A stretch of 64,000 nucleotides of DNA from Heterohyrax brucei (GCA_028571685.1 CM053142.1:68659296-68723295), one strand, 5' to 3'. Positions 41,350-53,117 are shown, numbered from the stretch's first letter. Numbers and translations are program-made. The notes: generated by a model from the letters alone, not told the origin.

Positions 41350-41780
41350 GCCCCATTCATCTCCCCTGCCCCTTCCTGCTGAGCCAGGGACTAGGCAGCC
41401 CTGAAGTCCCATAACTGCTCCCTCATATGCTTCTGATGATGTCACCTGCCCCCTCATGGCCTAATCCAAACTGTACCTTCCTTTACTGTTTACACCTTCC
41501 CCTGTAATGGCTGGGACCAGGCCAATCACTTCTCTACTTACTGTAATGGTTGGAACTAAATATCACCCAGGTGGCTTCTCACTGGCTGAGAGGTGGGAGG
41601 TATGGATCTTGCCCATGGGTCCCTTGGGTCCCCAGTGAGAGCAGGAGAGAGGAATTTTCCTCTTCCATCGTGAGGTCGGGGGCTGAGAGCCCTGGCCTCC
41701 CGTCAGAGGCCAGGGATGCTACCCTCTCCCATGATTCCAACACCTGTGTTGTATGTATGAGCTGTCCCATGTAGGGGGGA

Positions 41781-41786
41781 AATAAA
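41781..41786 (+). terminator. TPI1: TPI1 polyadenylation signal
   Basis: AATAAA in GGGGAAATAAACACCTGG about 430 bases after the stop. The convergent SPSB2 transcript should end within a few hundred bases of it; no canonical AATAAA was found for SPSB2. Confidence 0.85.
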
Positions 41787-42202
41787 CACCTGGCACTAAG
41801 CCTTGTAGTTTGTGCTTGTTGGCTATATTTATCCATACGCTCTCTTTTTGTCTTTTTGAAGCAGTGTGAGGACCTTATTCCTTGTTTTTCTTTAAAAAAA
41901 AAAAAGAACAAGTTTCTATAACAACATATCTCTTACTATTTTTACTCAACAAAATGGTCTTATATACCATCCAGGCTGCTAGAGCCTTGAATAACAGCTC
42001 CTTCCCTTCTCCCCCACTCTGGGTGCCTCTGGGACTGTTGAGCTCTCCCAGAATGTTGAGAAGCTTGGGGTAGGGGCCCAGCCTTGCCTCCCTCCAGCCT
42101 CATGGTTTCAATAGCTGATCTTGGTCAGTGGTGCAGGGCTCCCTGTCCTGTACAAGGTGGAATGGTGGCAAGGCTTCCCTGCACTGTATGGTGGCACTGG
42201 TG

Positions 42203-43932
42203 TCACTGGTATAGCAGGTAGCGCTTCATGGCAGGGGGCAGCGGCAGAGCAGATACTTGTCCAAGCCGTGTATCTCCCAGGGTGTGGCGTACACACAAGC
42301 GGCTCAGGTGCAGAAGGGAGTGTGGCTCCGCTGGGGGAGAGAAGGAGGGGACAGTAAGTAGCAGTGTCTCACCAGCCAGACATCTTCACCCAGCCTAAGT
42401 TGCTTTCTGCTTTCCTGCTCTAAACCTGCCTCCACCTTGGCTTAGAAGAAACCCTAAGGCACCTCAGAATTCTACATTTGCTCTTAGGATGAGGGCATAA
42501 CAGCTAGATTTCACATATCCCCCAGTCAGAGGTGGCAATCAAGTTCTAGCTAAGGCCCTCAAAGCAGCAGGCCAAGGTGGTTCCAACAGTCGTGGAGGCA
42601 GCCAGGCTTTGATTCCTGAGCTGCCTGGCAGCTCGGGCTCTGTAAAGGAAGGATGGCCCTGTATTCGATAAAATTTCAGCGTTGGTGATAGGAGCGGTGT
42701 CTTTATCTTTCGTTGGAGGCTGCAACCTCAGGGAGTGGCTAAACTCAATCAGCGCCAAGCCCTGGCCTCCAAGGAGGCTCCTCCCCAAGGCCCGCCTCCT
42801 CTGCTCCTTCCTTGGGCCCAGGGTCCCCATAGCTCCATCCCAGAGGTCTGACTGAAGAAGGAAGTGGGTGCGTGTCAGAGCCCAGGTAATCTGTATACAC
42901 CCTGCGTGCCTGGCACTACCAACCCTCTCTTCCTTTTGAACCTGTCTACCTCACCCCATTTAACCCTTGCATATCCTGCTCCAGGGGCTGATGCTTCCTG
43001 TGGAGCCCTGTGTCTCCATTCTGAGGTTTCACCACTTACTAGCCACGAGAACTTGGGCAAGTTGCTTTTCCAGGCCTCAGCTTTACCTCTGTTATTGTTT
43101 GAGATGACTGAACTAAACACCCTTTAGCTGTCATGCCTAGCACTTAATAGGGATAAAAGGTGGGCCAGAAGAAGACCTATCCCCTCTGTTTCTGTCAGAC
43201 ATGAAGATCCTATTCCAATTCACCACCACCTGTGACACCCTCTTACCAACCCCTGCCCCAGGCCTCACCTCTCCTTTCGCCCAGGTAACGGATGCGAACC
43301 TGGCACTGGCCCCAGACAGCGCTTACTGCCGGATACAGGGTCCTGCCCTTCAGTCCACGGAAGGCTGGGCCCAAGTAGGTGCCCCCAATGGCGTAACCCA
43401 ATGTTCCTTCCTCCATGTCCAGAACCACCAGCAGCCTCTCTGGCACCTCCAACTGTTCACCCTGAGGTCCAGCTGGATACTGGCGGGCTCCGGGCCCCTT
43501 GGTTTGATGGTACAACTTTCCGCGTCCAATGTCCCAGCCCCACGACTCGCTATTGCTGCCCAGCAGCGCCGCATAGTGGTCAGCCTGCAGAGGGGCGAGG
43601 GCTGTGGCCACGCCCACCACGGCATGGGTGCCCCTCTGCTCCCGGGGCCAGCTGATCTCCCAGGCATGCAGACCCCTAGAGTAGCCTCGTTTACCCCGTG
43701 CCCCATCAGTGCTCTGGGCCACCGGCCGCCGCTCAAAGCACAACCCCCCTTCCTTGACCTCGATGTTCTCAGAGCAATCCTTGGGGTTCCAGCCGTGGCG
43801 TCGTTGGGCCCCCAGGTCAGGAGGGGGAGCAGACAGCAGCTCCTCCAAGCCCTCAGGACAAGAGAGGTCAGGGTACAGGGCCTGCGGGGTAGGGGTGCTG
43901 CTGCTGCCCCCTGCCAGGGCCGACTGGCCCAT
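42203..43932 (-). CDS. SPSB2: SPRY domain-containing SOCS box protein 2 (263 aa)
   Basis: Substrate adaptor of a Cullin5-Elongin B/C ubiquitin ligase; the family targets inducible nitric oxide synthase and Par-4 through the SPRY pocket. Two coding exons on the minus strand, 43932-43269 and 42330-42203, total 792 nt, equal to human. The start is [19 protein letters not shown]. The SPRY domain covers roughly residues 45-220, with [31 protein letters not shown] and [18 protein letters not shown]. The short last exon encodes the SOCS box, [15 protein letters not shown] through the terminal RYLLYQ. A 5' UTR portion probably continues to 44011, where TTCCAG is a good acceptor. Reading through the donor at 43268 would give a false shorter tail. 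Confidence 0.96.
43005..43130 (+). repeat. MIR SINE remnant
   Basis: CACTTACTAGCCACGAGAAC then TTGGGCAAGTTGC then CAGCTTTACCTCTG in the SPSB2 intron follow the MIR core. Confidence 0.7.
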
Positions 43933-44340
43933 GGAGGTAAGGAGATGGTGGACTCCCCAGTCTTGCTAGGGTGTCTCTCTTCTTAAAGTTGAGCTCCAAT
44001 TCGGGACTGACCTGGAACAGAGTTGGAAGAGAAGGATATGTGAACTACGGAATGCTTGCCAGAGGCCTCCCCTCACCCAGGCACCTGTCCCTCCACCCAC
44101 CCTCTTTTGGCCCCACTTTCTCCGTCCCCCCCCCCAGCCCCCAGACCCAGGCGGTTTCCTAACCTTACCCTCATTCTCATCAGATCTCGAGGCTCTAGAC
44201 AGTTTGCTACCTTTGGGCCTCTCTGTGGGCACTCCTGACCATCCCGCTTGCCCTCCCACATGGCCCTCATCGCCCCCAAACCTCGATCAATTTCGCAGCC
44301 CGGTGAATTGCTGGGGCTCGCCGGGCACAGACCACTGGCT

Positions 44341-44690
44341 CCTTCCGCCTCCAGCACCGCCCCCAGGCCGCGCCCACCCCAAGCTCCGCCCCCAGGAGTT
44401 AACCCTCTTGTTGCCACATCCCGAGATCCTGCACCCGTGGAGATCTCTCCGCAGCAGTTAACATTACTGTCGCAGCTGGGCAGAGGACACACGGTGTCTG
44501 CCCGAGACCCACCTCGCTGGGGGAACCTCTCAGTCCATTAACCCTCCGATCGCCGCCCCCAGGCCCCGCCCACCCTGTGCCTCCCCCCCCCTCGAGGGGG
44601 AGGCACTCTGGAACGGTTAACCAACCCCTCACTTCCTTTGAGTCCACTCTAGGTGGTAGGTCTCAAAATTAACCCTTTGATGGCGCTGTC
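44341..44690 (-). promoter_or_regulatory. SPSB2: SPSB2 upstream region with repeated TTAACCCT and GC boxes
   Basis: TTAACCCT occurs three times exactly (44399-44406, 44538-44545, 44669-44676), interleaved with GTTAAC at 44457-44462 and 44616-44621. Each lies near CCGCCCCCAGG or CCCGCCCACCC GC boxes. The region is CpG-rich and is the likely SPSB2 promoter or first exon; the start site is not resolved. Confidence 0.55.
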
Positions 44691-44994
44691 GCTGTTGGAT
44701 GCCTAGGCGGGGGTCTGTTCTTCATCTTCAAGACCTTTGAGCCATCTCCAAGCTACCAACTCCTGAGCACTTGGACACAAGACAGAGTGGGCTTTCATGT
44801 GTTTGACATCAATTTTATTTCTCTGTGATTCTGGGTCACTGCTTCTGATTTGGCCTGTTTCTGCCCCAGTTGTGGATCCAAGCCTGTGCTGTGTCTGAGG
44901 TTCCTGAACTCTTACATTTCAGGCTCTGTATTGCAGATGTCATCAGTCTCCATCTTCATACTGGATGTCGATCCATTCCTGTATAGTACAGTGA

Positions 44995-45215
44995 TGTGAA
45001 TGAAGATATGCCACTAATGAGCTGTGTGACCTTGGGGGAGATTACCAAACTTTGCTAAACCTGTTTCCTCTTACGTAAAATGAGAAAATTTTGGTATGTA
45101 CCTCATAGGGTTATTGTCAAGTGGAATAATCCATGGAATAATCCATATAAAACATTGACCACAGCCTGATACATAATATGTACTTGCTAAGTGTAACTGT
45201 TGTTATTAATATTTT
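44995..45215 (+). repeat. MIR SINE remnant
   Basis: GAGCTGTGTGACCTTGGGGG, ACCTGTTTCCTCTTACG and ACCTCATAGGGTTATTG give a nearly complete MIR core. Confidence 0.75.
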
Positions 45216-45244
45216 ACTGAGTACCAACTCCATAGAAAATAGTA

Positions 45245-45615
45245 CAGTAGTGAAGGGTGCTAACTTTGGAGCCAGACTGACTGGGTGTGAATACCTAAGC
45301 ATGCAGCCTTAGGCAAATTACTTACCCTCTGTGTGGCTATTTATGTTAATGTTAGTATGTATTTTACAGGGGGTTGTTGTGTGCCATTGAATTGATATGG
45401 ACTCATAGCAATCTTGCAGGACACAGTAGAACAGCCCCATAGGGTTCCCTAGAATGTAGTCTTTCTTTACAGGAGCAAATTGCCAGGTCCTTTCTCCCAC
45501 ACAGCCACTGGGTAGATTGGAAGCCCTGACCTTTCTGCTGGCAGTCAGGCACTTAACCATTGTGCCACCAGAGCTCCTCTGATAAGGGTGTAGTGAGGAC
45601 TGAAGTTATATCTGT
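45245..45615 (+). repeat. Second MIR, split by an AfroSINE
   Basis: MIR head (GTGCTAACTTTGGAGCCAGAC ... GCAAATTACTTACCCTCTG) runs to about 45370, is interrupted by the SINE at 45371-45578, and resumes with GATAAGGGTGTAGTGAGGAC. Confidence 0.65.
45371..45578 (-). repeat. AfroSINE, long subtype
   Basis: Reverse copy, GTGTGCCATTGAATTGATATGG to ATTGTGCCACCAGAGCTCC, inserted in the MIR. Confidence 0.85.
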
Positions 45616-45620
45616 ATAAA

Positions 45621-45895
45621 GGGCAGTGGTGTTTCAGTGGTAGAACTGTCACCTTTCATGTGGTTGACTCAGGTTTCATCCCTGGGCAGTGCACCTCAGT
45701 ATAGCCACCATCTATCTGTCAGTGTTATATGTGTCACTATGATTTGAACAGCTTTCAGTGGAGCATCCAGACTAGACTAGGAAGAAGGCCTAGGTGATTT
45801 ACTTGAAACATCAGCCACTGAAAACCGTATGGATGATAAGGGTCCAGTCCTGTTGTACATGGCATCGCTTGACACCAGCTAACAATAACAATATA
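45621..45895 (+). repeat. SINE with tRNA-Gly-like head
   Basis: The first 70 bases (GTTTCAGTGGTAGAACTGTC, CCTTTCATG, GGTTTCATCCCTGGG) track a tRNA-Gly gene including A- and B-box positions. A unique body (TCAGTGGAGCATCCAGACTAG) and a CAATAACAATA tail follow. It differs in head sequence from the common AfroSINE here. Confidence 0.65.
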
Positions 45896-46358
45896 TATCA
45901 AACTCACTTAGAATAGTTTCTGGTTCAAATTTTATAGTTTACATTAAGCATCCTCAAGGTTACAAGGGCATTTATAAACCTGTCCAAGAGGAAATGACCT
46001 GTGCTGACTGTTAAAGGATGATATAAGAACTGCCCCAAGAGGTGACGCTGCAATGTGAGGTCCAGTTAGGGTTGCTGCATGTAGAAAGCATACTAGACAG
46101 TGTCAGCATGAAAAAGGCAGGAAAGAACAAGTGGCGTTGGGGACATACAAAGCTTTGAGAACTGCTATAGCAAGAAAGGAAGCATGAGGTGGGGCTAGAG
46201 AGGTTGGTGGCAGTTTATGGAAGCCAGATGAAGACCCATTACACAGAATATAAATGTTATCCTGTAGGACCAGGCCAGAGATAGGGAGTCACCATAAGAG
46301 AGGAATACACTCAGATTTGCCTTTTATAAAGACTAACCTGGCCACAATGTAGATGAGG

Positions 46359-46504
46359 TGTCATAGACTGAACGGCATTTCCCTCAAAATATATGTCCAC
46401 GTGGCTAGGTCAGGATTCCCAGCGTTGTATGAGTGTCTACCATTTTGTCATCTGATGTGATTTCCCTGTGTTGTAAATTCTATCACTATGATGTTAATGA
46501 AATG
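46359..46504 (+). repeat. MaLR-like LTR, left part
   Basis: TGTCATAGACTGAACGGC through ATTTTGTCATCTGATGTG to GATGTTAATGAAATGGG resembles the 5' half of an ERVL-MaLR LTR. The rest appears at 49536-49686 after an RTE and an L1 insertion. This is an old non-coding LTR remnant; no viral genes are present. Confidence 0.55.
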
Positions 46505-46507
46505 GGC

Positions 46508-48120
46508 TGTTGTTGTTGTTGTTAGGTGCCATCGAGTCAGTTCTGACTCCCAGTGACCCTACGAACAACAGAATGAAACACTACCCAGTCTTGTACCATG
46601 TTCAGAGTTGTTTTTATGCTTAAACCCATTGTTGTGGTGACTGTGTCAATCCTTCTCATCAAAGGTCTTCCTCTTTTTTGCAACCCTCCACCCTACCAAG
46701 CATGATGTCCTCCAGGGACTGATCCTTCCTGACAACATGTCCAAAGTATGTAAGACACAGTCTTGCCATCTTTGCTTCTAAGGGGCACTCTTGTTATACT
46801 TCTTCCAGAATAGATCTGTTTGTTCTTTTGGCAGTCCATGATACATTTAACATTATTCTCCAATACTACAATTCAAAGACATCAATTCTTCTTCTGTCTT
46901 CTTTGTTCACATGCAGATGATGCAACTGAAAATATCATGGCTGGGGCCAGGCCCACCTTAGTCTTCAAGGTGACATCTTTACTTTTCAATACTTGGAAGA
47001 GGTCCTTGGCAATGACCCAGTGCAATGTGTCTTTTTATTTCTTGACTACTGCTTCCATGGGTGTTGACTGTGGGCCCAAGAAAAATGAAATCCTTGACCA
47101 CTTCAATCCTTTCTCCATTTATGATGATGTTGCTTACTGGTCCAGTTATGAGGAGTTTTGTTTTCCTGGTGTTGAGGTACAATCCATACTGAAGGCTATG
47201 ATCCTTGGTCTTCAGCAGTAAGTGTTTCAAATCTTTTTAACTTCCAGCAGGTAAGGTGGTATCATCTGTGTAACGCAGGTTGTTCATGAGTTGTCCTCCA
47301 ATCCTAGTGCCTCATTCTTCTTCATATAATTCAGCTTCTCGGATTATTTGTTCAGCATACAGATTAAAAAGGTATGGTGAAAGGATACAACCCTGACGCA
47401 TAACTTTCCTGACTTTGAACCGTGCAGTGTTCCCTTGTTGTGTTCATAAGACTGCCTCTTGATCTATGTATAAATTTCTTAACAGCACAATTAGGTGTTC
47501 TGGAATTCCCATTCTCCACAATGTTAGCCATAATTTATTTGATCCACAGAGTCGAATGCCTTTGCATAGTCAATGAAACACAAGTAAACATCTTTTGGTA
47601 TTCTCTGCTTTCAGCCAAGATCCATCTGACATCAGCAGTGATATCCCTGGTTCCATGTCACCTTCTAAATCCAGCTCCCTGTCAGATATACTGCTGCAGT
47701 CACTTTTGAAGGATCTTGAGCAAAATTTTACTCACGTGTGTTATTAATGATATTGTTCAGAAATTTCTACATTCGATTGGATTACCTTTCTTTGGAATGG
47801 GCGTAAATATGCTTCTTACTTGTTTCCAGCTTTTGCTTTCCAGTCACCAGTAATTACCAATGTGTCTTGATTGAATGCTTGATCAATTTCAGACTGCAGA
47901 GGCTGGTAAAAATCTTCAGTTTCTTCATCTTTGGCCTTAGTGGTTGGTATGTAAATTTGAACAGTTGTATTAACTGGCCTTCCTTGTAGGCATATGGATA
48001 TTATCCTGTCACTGACAGTATTGTACTTCAGGACAGATTTTGAAATGTTCTTTTCATGAAATGGGTTAGTGGAAATCATATCCATAAGATTTACACGATC
48101 AGATAGTGTCTTAAGCCAAT
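46508..48120 (-). mobile_element. RTE-type LINE, copy 1 (degenerate)
   Basis: The 3' end lies at the left, with GTTGTTGTTGTTAGGTGCC. Minus-strand fragments read as reverse transcriptase C-terminal region (NIIINGERIEVVKDFIFLG) and, at 47816-48085, an apurinic-type endonuclease piece (YIPTTKAKDEETEDFYQPL, VITGDWKAKAG). Sequence between the domains is partly lost and the frames are broken, so it is inactive. RTE clade assigned by domain order and resemblance to BovB-like elements. Confidence 0.8.
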
Positions 48121-48274
48121 TTCCTTGAGGATATGAAAGAAAGAAGCAAAGAGAGACATGAAGACTTCATACCACCAAGTAGCACCAGCAGGAAAGAGCA
48201 TCCTTTAGTTCCTACACAGAGGAGCTCCTTGACCAGGGGAAGATTGACAACAAGAACCCTTCCGCAACTATCTA

Positions 48275-49530
48275 GAGGAAATTATGCTGAGCAAAATTAG
48301 CCAGACACAAAAGGACACTGTTATAAGGACATAAGTAATGATTTAAACACAGTAGAAATTAGTATTTGACAGTTACGAGTGTAGGGCAGGAAGGGAGAGG
48401 GCTGTTTTATAAATTAGATAGTGGTCAGGATTAGGGAAAGGTATAGGATGTGACAGCACGCAGTAGGAGTGGGGTACCCATGTCTACTCAACTTCAAAAC
48501 CAAATTGTCTTACAGGAGGAAGGGGAGTGGGTGGAGACCAGAGGATAGGAGATTGTTGGGAGGCTAAGACACGTATGGAGCAGAGAGGAGGAGTGTGCTG
48601 TTGCTGGGCAGGGCGAGCAGTAGGAGCTGCATATCGGTGGGCATGTAAATTTATACGGGAATGGGTATTTTCAATCAATCATAACAAAAAAGAAAAAAAA
48701 TGTCTTCTTAATGTGGACCACCTCTCTGGAAGAACATAGAAATGGGGCTCAGGACTGGGGGGCCACGCTCTCAGGGGAATCCAGACTAATTGGGATACCC
48801 AAGGTTTTTCCCTTTCCCTCTCTTAAGATATTGCTCCACATACCACCTGGGTGAGTGGTGACTGGGGTCTTAAAGGCTAGCAAGCTGCCATCTAAATAGC
48901 ACCAAATGGTCTCAATTCATCTGGAATTGGGGCAAATGGAGGACATCAAGGACGGGAGAAAAATATGAGCCCACCAAATGGAAGGGGCCATATGAGCCAT
49001 AGCCTGCTTCAGCATGGGAGCAGAAGAACTAGATGGTGCCCAGCCACCACCCATGACAGCCCAGATGGGGTACACAGAATGGAGCTCTGGACACAGCAGG
49101 TGATGGAGTAGAGGGCAGAGCTGGAACTCTACCAAAAGAACATATTTGATGGTTCTTCTGAACAGAGGACCCCCTGGGTGCATGGCTCCTGGACTCTCTA
49201 CCCTCAAACTGTATCCAGCACTGGAGCCAACTCTCTATGCAAAGACTGACCTGGACCATACAAAACACAGAGTGATATTGGAGGCAAACAAATGTAAAAA
49301 TGTACATAGGGTTCTCTGAGGGATACTTTGCTGGAGCTGAGTCGATGGGTGAGGAAGGCCAGGTCTTTACCAAAAGGTCATAGGAAGTTCTGAACAAAAA
49401 GGGAAGTGTGCTGTCATGTGGGCAGGGAGGGGAGCAGCTAGAATAGAATAGAGGTGAAAGTTCTGGGTATTATATGGCAAAATGATATCGACTGTAAAAT
49501 TGTTCTTAATTCACAATTAAAAAAAAAAAG
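48275..49530 (+). mobile_element. L1 3' end with nested repeat
   Basis: Begins with the ORF2-end context ATTATGCTGAGCAAAATTAGCC and continues through a 3' UTR (AAAGGCTAGCAAGCTGCCATC, GAAGAACTAGATGGTGCCC) to a polyA tail at 49518-49529. It is interrupted at 48514-48696. Confidence 0.75.
48514..48696 (+). mobile_element. Unnamed ~280 bp repeat, copy 2 (5' truncated)
   Basis: AGGAGATTGTTGGGAGGC, GGAGGAGTGTGCTGTTGCTGG and GTGGGCATGTAAATTTATAC align with copy 1 on the opposite strand. The sides read AAATTGTCTTAC and AAATGTCTTCTT, a plausible target duplication inside the L1. Confidence 0.55.
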
Positions 49531-49535
49531 AACCC

Positions 49536-49686
49536 TTCCCCAGAACTGACAGAGACAGTACACCTTCCCCTGGAGTTGATGCCCTGAAATTAGACTTGTG
49601 GCCTACTACTACACTGTGAGAGTAAATTCCTCTTTTTAAAAGCCATCCACTCACGTTTCTGTTATAGCAGCACTAGATGACTATGA
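49536..49686 (+). repeat. MaLR-like LTR, right part
   Basis: CACCTTCCCCTGGAGTTGATG, GTGAGAGTAAATTCC and GTTATAGCAGCACTAGATGAC resemble the 3' half of the LTR begun at 46359. Confidence 0.5.
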
Positions 49687-50070
49687 AAGGGGGCTTCAGG
49701 GGAAAAAGGACTGCAAGAAAGGAGCCCTGATGACAAGTGTTAAGAGCCTGAACTAGGGCAGCAGAAATTAGGATAAAAAGAATTCAGGAAACACTGATGA
49801 AATTTTAGTGATCGATTAGATGCTGAGGCCAGGGAAAGGGAAGAGAGAATGAGGTTTCTAGCCTACAAAACTTGGTTGGAAGGTGGTGCCACCATTCAAG
49901 ATGGAGAAGACACAAACAGGGGCAATTAGGGGCACAGCCTGGAGTGTGGGAGAGAGAAACTGAGGGGTTCAGGTCAGGATATACTTTTGAGGTCCCTGAT
50001 GAAAAACCAGACAGAACCATCCAGAACACAATGGAAAATGGCAGGTCTGGAGATAAAAATGTGGAGGGGT

Positions 50071-50466
50071 GTCTTAGTTATGTAGTGCTTCTATAACAGA
50101 AATACCATAAAGTGGGTGGCTTTAAGAAATTTATTTTCTCAGAGTTTAGGATGTTAGAAGTCCAACTTCAGGATGCCATCTCTAGGTGAAGACTTTTTCT
50201 TTCTGTCTCTTCTTGAGGAAGGTTCTTCCTTGTCTCTCCTGAGTTTTGACTCCTGGACAGTCTTAACATGGCTTGGCATCTATCCTCCCCCATCTCTGCT
50301 TCCTAGTTTGCTTGTTTAATCTCTTGTACATCTCAAAACACACCCTACACTAATCCTGCCTCAATAGCACAACAAAGACAACTCATTCCCAAATGGGACT
50401 ATAAACAAAGGCACAGAGGTTAGGATTTACAAAACATATTTTGGGGGCACACAATTCAATCCATAA
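50071..50466 (+). repeat. Unnamed interspersed repeat, copy 2
   Basis: GTCTTAGTTATGTAGTGCTTC through ATTTATTTTCTCAGAGTTTAGG to GGCACACAATTCAATCCATAA. It is shared with 52235-52789 and, more distantly, 1177-1630. Confidence 0.6.
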
Positions 50467-50650
50467 AGAGTCAGTGAGGGGATCCAGGGAGACTGTGTAA
50501 AAGGAGAAAAGGGTCAGAAAGAAGATAGTGCTGCAGAAAATTCAGGTTTAATTACAACCTTTTTCTGGTCAGAGGTCACTGGTAACCTTGGTGAGACAGC
50601 ATGTGCAGGGAGTGTGAGGTGGGAGTCTAGCTTGTATGCCAGACCCCAAA

Positions 50651-51206
50651 TGAGGACTGCCAATTAAGTTCTCGAACTCATCCTAGAAAAAGTGCTACAT
50701 ACCTTATTGCGGCATATCATTATGGTCACCTTCAAAGTACTCTCGTTGGGAAGCTATGTACTTGTGCCAGCGCTTAGTCCACCCTTGGAAACAATATTGG
50801 AACTCTTTTCTGGAATGACCATCAGAGCTGTTGTCATATTTCCCTCGGTGTCCTGAATGTCACCAAAATGTCTTCCTTTCAGTATTTCCTTTATCTTTGG
50901 GGGAAAGAAAAAAAATCACTGGGGGCTGGTCAGGTGAGTAGGAATGGTGTTCCAATACAGTTATTTGTCTACTGGCTAAAAACTCCCTCACAGACAACTA
51001 TAACATTAAGTTCATGAACTTGCCACTGTGCCACTATGCACAATGGCCATTCCAGAGTTCCAAAATTGCTTTGAGGCATAGACAAGGCACTGGCATCAGT
51101 GCATAGCTTCCAAGGGGAGTGTTCGAAGGTGACCATAATGGTATTCAGCAATGAGGTATGTAGCACTTGGAACAACTAAGTTTGTGAACTTAATTGTCAC
51201 ACCTCA
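50651..51206. mobile_element. Mariner-like element with very long inverted repeats
   Basis: The left end TGAGGACTGCCAATTAAGTT and the right end, read in reverse, TGAGGTGTGACAATTAAGTT match, and similarity continues inward for about 170 bases (CATTATGGTCACCTTC, GAAGCTATG on both arms). The arms resemble the 3' end of a mammalian mariner; the middle holds remnants of the transposase region on the minus strand. Confidence 0.65.
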
Positions 51207-51369
51207 TACTACAAGCTTCACCTACTTTAGTAGGTCACGAGAGGTAAGGTGACAATTATGTCACATAGTTGAAATCACCCCTGAAAATCCTTTAACTTAC
51301 TCCATTTGTCATGTACAATACATGTTAGTTTTCAGTAAAAATAAATATGTGACATTATACATATTGAAT

Positions 51370-53117
51370 GATTTGGCAGGGAAAATATTAAATGACACAG
51401 GAGGCATCAAAGAAGATGGAAGGAATATACAGTCATTGTACCAAAATAATTGGCCAACCATTTCAGTAGGTGGCATGTGATCAAGAGCCCATGGTACTGA
51501 AGGACAAGGTCCAAGCTGCACTGAAAGCACTGGCAAAAAATAAATAAAAGCCTTCAGGAACTGACAGAGGATCAATTCAGATGTTTCAATAAATGGATGC
51601 AGTGCTGTTGATCCAACAGTATGTGGAAATTATTGAAAGATATCATTAATATCACACACAAGTAAAATTTTGCTGAAGATCATTCAAAAGTGATTGTAGC
51701 AGTGCATCCACAGGGACCTGCTAGAAATTCAAGCCAGATTCAGAAGAGGATGTCAAACAAGAGTTATCATTGCTGATGTCAGAGGAATCCTAGCTGAAAG
51801 CAAGAGAATACCAGAAGGATGTTTGCCTGTGTACTATTGACTTTTCAAAGGCATTTGACTGTGTGGATCTTGACAAATTATGAATAATGTCGCAAAGAAT
51901 GGCAATTTCAGAACACTTAATTGTGTTCATGAGGATTCTGGAGAACAGAAGAAGGAGATACTGCATGGTTTAAAGTTAAGAAAGGTGTGCATCAGGGTTG
52001 TATACTTTCACCGTGTTTATTTAGTCCATATGCTGAGCAAATCATCTGAGAAGCTGGACTGTATGAAGAACAAAGGAGTAACAGAGTTGGAGCAAGAATC
52101 ATTAACAACCTATGTTATGTAGATAACACAATCTTGCTTGCTGAAGTGAAGCATTTACTGATGAAGATTAAAGACTACAACCTTCAGTATAGATCACACC
52201 TCAACATAATGAAAACAAAAATCCTCACAACAGGGCTGTCTTAGTCATCTAGTGCTGCTGTAACAGAAATACCACAAGAGGATGATTTTAACAAAGAGCA
52301 GTTTATCCTCTCACAGTTTATTAGACTACAAGTCTGAATTCAGGGTGCCAGCTTCAGGGGAAGGCTTTCTTTCTCTTTCAGCTCTAGAGGCAGGTCTTTG
52401 TAATGCGTCAGTTTTCCTTTAGTTCGGGAGCATCTCAGTACAGGAACCTTAGATCCTAAGGACATGTTCTGCTCCTGGCACAGCCTTCTATGAGGTCCTC
52501 CACCCTCTGCTTATTTCCCTTTCATCTCTTATACGATAAAAGCTGGTGCAGGCTACACCCCAGAAAAATTCCTTCTACATCGGATCAGGGATGTGACCTT
52601 AGTAACAGTGTTACAGTCTCTTTAACATAATGCAATCTTGCATCATTAGCCACAGACAAAAATTAGGATTTACAACATATAGGAAAATTATAGTCACAAA
52701 ATAGGGGACAACCACACAATGCTTGAAATCACAGCCCAGCCAAATTGATACACACATTTTTTTGGAGGACATAATTCAACCCATGACAAGGATTTACAAA
52801 CAACATCACACTAGAAGAAATACTATAGCTGTCAAGGATTTCATTTTACCTGGATTCATAATCAATGCCCATAGAAGCAGTAGTCAAGTGAAGCATTATA
52901 GTGGAAAAATCTGCTTCAAAAGACATCTTCTAAAGTGTTAAAAGCAAAGATGTCATCTTTAGGACTATGGTACATGTGACCCATGCCATGCGAAAACTGG
53001 GTGATGAATAAGGAAGACTAAAGAGTTGACACCTTTGAATTATGGTGTTGATGAAGAATAGTGAATATATCATGGACTGCCAGAATGAACAAATTTGTCT
53101 TGGAAGAAGTACTCCAG
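51370..53117 (+). mobile_element. RTE-type LINE, copy 2, first part
   Basis: Reverse transcriptase region in broken frames (GTACTATTGACTTTTCAAAGG, GTGTGCATCAGGGTTGTATAC), interrupted at 52235-52789 by another repeat. The same element resumes at 54346-55051, so this copy was cut by an L1 piece at 53118-54345. Confidence 0.75.
52235..52789 (+). repeat. Unnamed interspersed repeat, copy 3, inside RTE
   Basis: GTCTTAGTCATCTAGTGCTGC through ACAGTTTATTAGACTACAAG to GAGGACATAATTCAACCCATG. RTE reading continues on both sides of it, so it is the younger insertion. Confidence 0.65.

Noticed and set aside
43201..43986. Long plus-strand open frame of 261 codons
   Set aside because: It is the exact antisense shadow of SPSB2 exon 2, whose GC-rich codons keep other frames open; splice sites and protein similarity support only the minus strand.
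45621..45692. Possible functional tRNA-Gly gene
   Set aside because: Acceptor-stem pairing and the T-loop (GGTTTCATCCC) are altered, and the match continues into a SINE body, so it is a SINE head.
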